From Streptosporangium saharense (GTDB taxonomy: Bacteria > Actinomycetota > Actinomycetes > Streptosporangiales > Streptosporangiaceae), in contig NZ_JACHJP010000005.1 in the NCBI RefSeq assembly GCF_014203715.1, positions 1 to 64,000 on the forward strand: 64,000 bases of DNA, given 5' to 3'. Below the pieces are notes generated by a model that saw nothing but the letters and a program-made list of their open reading frames with translations, was not told the origin of the DNA and did not search any database. The translations under genes were made by a program, and so were the position numbers. Positions 62,401 to 64,000 of this stretch are shown here, piece by piece. Positions within the stretch are counted from its first letter, which is position 1, and every line of letters starts with the position of its first letter.

Positions 62401-63430
62401 GCCGTACCCGGTGGAGATCGGGTTGCTCGTCGCGGGGCTTGTCCCTGCGGCGTGGGCGGCGGCGCGGAGCCGTACGGAATGGACATTTGGGGCGGCGACC
62501 GGGCTGTGGGCGGCGTCGCTGGCGGTCTCCTGGTCGCTCGTCACGCAGACCGCCACGCTGGTCACGCTGCCGGTCGTGGCGCTGGCCGCGGCGGTGACCG
62601 CGTTCCTCGGGCGGGAGCGGCGGGTGCGGGCCGGGGGTGCCTGCGTGGCGACGCTGCTCGCCGGGATGCAGGCGCTGGCCGTTGGTCTGGCGCTCGACTG
62701 GCCCGCGCGTACGGCGGCCTTCGGCGTGCTCGCCGTCGCCTGCGTCGCGGCGGCCGTCGCGGGCCGTTTCAGGAGGGAGACGTTCGCGGCCGGAACCGAG
62801 GTGGCCGGGTACGCTCTGGCCCTGGTCGGCCTGGCGCTCGCCGCCGACGGCCTCGCAAATGCCTCGCTGGCCTGCGCCGTCGTCGGCGTGATGATGGCCG
62901 GTACGGCGCTGCGGCCCGACCGGCGCCGGGCGGGATACGTGGGGACGGGGCTGTTGCTCGTGGCCTCCTGGCTGCGGCTGCTGGCCTCGGACATCACGGT
63001 GATCGAGGCCTACACGGTGCCGTTCTCGCTGGTCCTGCTCGGGTTCGGCTGGTGGAGGGCACGCGGGCAGGCGCGTTCCTCATGGCTCTCGTACGGCCCG
63101 GCCCTCGGTTCGAGCCTGCTGCCCAGCGCGGTCGCGGTGCTCAACGGGTCCGGGTGGGTCAGGCCGCTGCTGCTCGGCCTGGTGTGCCTGGCCGTACTGC
63201 TGGCCGGGGCACGGGCACGGCTGCAGGCCCCCGCGCTACTGGGCGGCCTCGTCCTGGCCGTCGTCGTCCTGCACGAACTCGCGCCGTGGATCGCGCAGGC
63301 CGTGATGACGGTGCCGCGCTGGGTGCCGATGGCGCTCGGCGGCCTGCTGCTCGTGGTGGTCGGCGCGACCTACGAGGCCCGGCTGCGGGACGTGCGCAGA
63401 CTGCGAGCGATGGTCGGCCGGATGCACTGA
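59495..63430 (+). CDS. SCO7613-type large polytopic membrane protein
   Basis: A 1311-residue protein. The N-terminal zinc ribbon (CPGCGLPVTGTSERCPRCALPL) is followed by a coiled-coil-like helix (ELWRLDVELAGLRARQTDLLARRNHLLG), a Gly/Pro/Val linker and over 25 hydrophobic helices. Two low-complexity cytoplasmic inserts interrupt the helices: a VGASG-rich one (60910-61180) and a charged pentapeptide-repeat one (61690-62080). Homologues carry the SCO7613 C-terminal-domain label; function unknown. ATG 59495 is used, though no strong ribosome binding site precedes it. Possible cell-envelope role is speculation. Confidence 0.82.
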   Translation: MHDQTRPGCPGCGLPVTGTSERCPRCALPLKGPTAAELWRLDVELAGLRARQTDLLARRNHLLGVLRAEGARPAAVGPAGPAVGAGGSGVPGVGSAKGFVGPGEAPRRDFSPKAVQNLLLTLGGLLLIVAAVVFTVVSWGHIGIGGRAAILAGVTALTLVAPKLLLGRRLDATAETIAMFGVALLLLDGYAARQAGLFGADGPETSHYAAALVGLVALAMAGYSRLLPLRLPLPVAVVFAQIPLPLLAFDTTAPWFTASLTANAVLDAVLLLLLGAQAGRTTAKVCFGVTWTLGVLYGLLDSVVELTGGGPVTALARGVLLVALAALGLAVAGRAGRVALGFLAFGSMFALAMGLAAPVWRWLPSDWRGVPYTVGALVAVAVALYLPGLNARVRRPGALSAGAVAGLTALPVVPWIASEVLTPFMLLERVWAWPADLDDGQAWPFASAALVPALLAAALTVAALRRPVVGDGGGGSGAGGSMGVPVGASGADRTASGVDEAPSAALDVDEPVDAPVGASGLGASEVGGAVGASGVGGAASAGDEPTDVPVGASGVGGAALGVDVWRLVGVSALVMGVAAVLAVPGAFALGHMAALVVPLALAVALVAWLTLTGEAWRAWTLTVVAVPVTLVGVVTAFATRAETYGALAVALVAWTAATVAGRVPKVRAAALVMAVLSATGLIWAVAAGTGWQPVTTGLALALAAGSVLAVGLCVTYGRASGEAVTPEADVRDAVDQKATDREATGQEVFSQRETLQEVSFRRDIYQEEGVKEGTARKATGQEATDQGASSRRDTPQKDTAREDTAREEAVWENSGRENSVRENPVQEGAGGGNVQEGFGREDVRGDTAREGVTREETAQEGGNGGWPGRRRDPRWGAGLGLGALLGMCAVPPIASPLAGIVGFYRPLFFPWTGQRVLPVHLPILVVVAALLAVTAVTVSWQVAGRGAGLRAALVASPVLLATLPLSVGLPYPVEIGLLVAGLVPAAWAAARSRTEWTFGAATGLWAASLAVSWSLVTQTATLVTLPVVALAAAVTAFLGRERRVRAGGACVATLLAGMQALAVGLALDWPARTAAFGVLAVACVAAAVAGRFRRETFAAGTEVAGYALALVGLALAADGLANASLACAVVGVMMAGTALRPDRRRAGYVGTGLLLVASWLRLLASDITVIEAYTVPFSLVLLGFGWWRARGQARSSWLSYGPALGSSLLPSAVAVLNGSGWVRPLLLGLVCLAVLLAGARARLQAPALLGGLVLAVVVLHELAPWIAQAVMTVPRWVPMALGGLLLVVVGATYEARLRDVRRLRAMVGRMH
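60910..61185 (+). repeat. VGASG-type low-complexity repeat in the SCO7613-type gene
   Basis: GTGGGCGCTTCGGGCG-like units recur at least four times (60950, 61041, 61084 with a variant, 61141), encoding P-V-G-A-S-G followed by variable Gly/Val residues. The codon pattern is nearly repeated, which implies recent duplication. Confidence 0.6.
61690..62080 (+). repeat. 15-base (pentapeptide) repeat array in the SCO7613-type gene
   Basis: About 25 degenerate five-codon units follow x-[QR]-[ED]-x-[TSA], for example GQEVF, AREDT, AREEA, GRENS and VRENP. Two adjacent copies of GACACCGCCCGGGAG (61886-61900 and 61901-61915) are identical, so the array grows by 15-base slippage or unequal crossing-over. 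It codes a charged segment rich in Arg, Glu, Gln and Thr between two hydrophobic blocks. Confidence 0.7.
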
Positions 63431-63447
63431 CCCGGCCGACCACCTGG

Positions 63448-64000
63448 TCACCGTACGGGATCGACCGGAGCGGCGGGGACGTCGGAAACGGGGGGAACGG
63501 TGGCTGTGGAAGTAGTGGCGGCGGTTCTCGCGGGAGAGACGGCGACGGAGAGGCTGGAGGCGGCCGGAGGGGCTACGTCGGAAGCCGGAGTGGCTGCGCT
63601 GGAAGAGGGAGCGGCGGCTGTTTTGGCGGGGGCAGCCGCGACGGAGCTGGTTGAAGCGGTGGTTTTGACCGGGGCGACGGAGACGGTGGAGCTAGCGGGT
63701 TTGGCCGAAGCACCGGAGGCGGCGGGGGTGGAGTCGGCTGTTTTGGCGGGGATAGCCGGGGCGGAGCCGGTTGAAGTGGCGGTTTTGGCCGGGGCGATGG
63801 AGGTGGCGGCGTTGGAATCGGTGATTTTGGCGGGGGCGGAGCTGGTTGAAGGGGGAACGGCGGTGGAGGGGCTGGAAGCGGTCGGAGGAACGACGGCGGG
63901 GGCCGGAGGTGCTGCGATGGAAGTAGGGGGAGCAGGGGGGACGGCGGTTGTGGAAGCGGGGAGCGTGGGGGCGGAGATCACCGCGATGATTCTGCCTTCG
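63448..64000 (-). CDS. Pro/Ala/Ser/Thr-rich protein, C-terminal part (5' end outside window)
   Basis: A leftward frame stays open to the window edge, so the gene probably begins beyond 64000; a GTG at 63981 would give 177 residues. The sequence is almost entirely Pro, Ala, Ser, Thr and Val, with repeats such as PAKTA, ATPAS and STVS, and lacks Cys, Trp and Tyr. It could be an extracellular wall-spanning or glycosylated tail. It is convergent with the SCO7613-type gene, 17 bases between stops. Confidence 0.5.
   Translation of the reverse strand, partial: EGRIIAVISAPTLPASTTAVPPAPPTSIAAPPAPAVVPPTASSPSTAVPPSTSSAPAKITDSNAATSIAPAKTATSTGSAPAIPAKTADSTPAASGASAKPASSTVSVAPVKTTASTSSVAAAPAKTAAAPSSSAATPASDVAPPAASSLSVAVSPARTAATTSTATVPPVSDVPAAPVDPVR

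Overview
The window is very GC-rich, densely packed, and uses many GTG (and some TTG) starts. It carries actinobacterial hallmarks: SepF, DUF1707, DUF3263, DUF3027, DUF2530, XPB-type helicase, CspB with a C-terminal tail, an orphan groEL with two CIRCE boxes, and a one-mismatch match to the actinobacterial LexA box. It looks like chromosomal core sequence from a filamentous actinomycete, probably Streptosporangiales; the genus is inference. No biosynthetic cluster, prophage, CRISPR array or tRNA was seen.

Layout. 1-93 is the 3' part of a 5S rRNA with its terminator. 230-3113 holds a PhzF-like isomerase, a solo sepF and an unknown membrane protein. 3171-8412 is a leftward set: plsX, a CtpE-like P-type ATPase and argS, the last two coupled by a 4-base overlap. 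8466-11498 holds a DUF1707 protein, a KamA-family radical SAM enzyme, a small protein behind a near-perfect SOS box and a PEBP protein. 11572-13345 is a two-gene polysaccharide-type ABC exporter. 13847-19464 is a complete oligopeptide importer operon (lipoprotein, two permeases, two ATPases), ending against a SAM hydroxide adenosyltransferase. 20690-22380 is an IS607-type element with an intact tnpB and a collapsed tnpA. 22463-26471 contains otsB, a secreted protein, an MFS carrier and otsA; an ECF sigma factor diverges from otsA.

27253-28968 is a SAM-I riboswitch, a threonine-synthase-family PLP enzyme and a MoaD/ThiS-like sulfur carrier; together these suggest a sulfur-carrier route to homocysteine/methionine. 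29349-31541 holds cspA and groEL. 31686-38832 holds HelD, XPB, a Q/Y/G-rich DUF4190 protein and an XPB/Ssl2-N-like helicase-associated protein. 38865-46807 continues through TetR, a HAD phosphatase, CspB, MFS, DUF3027, a 1011-residue sacsin/Hsp90-type ATPase and DUF2530. With MarR at 52270, the XPB-to-MarR order follows the Mycobacterium tuberculosis Rv0861c-Rv0880 backbone from memory.

46856-57244 is the accessory patch: a secreted hydrolase, an unknown gene, two tandem membrane-anchored WD40 proteins, MarR-MFS, ThpR, a RelE/ParE-like toxin-antitoxin pair and a divergent TPR gene. The right end has an aldo/keto reductase, a secreted propeller-like protein, a 1311-residue SCO7613-type membrane protein with pentapeptide repeats, and the C-terminal part of a Pro/Ala/Ser/Thr-rich protein running off the window.

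The most rewarding loci are the SAM-riboswitch/PLP-enzyme/sulfur-carrier operon, the SOS-box microgene, the groEL promoter with phased repeats upstream of its CIRCE boxes, the TA module with its TPR neighbour, and the pentapeptide-repeat insert.
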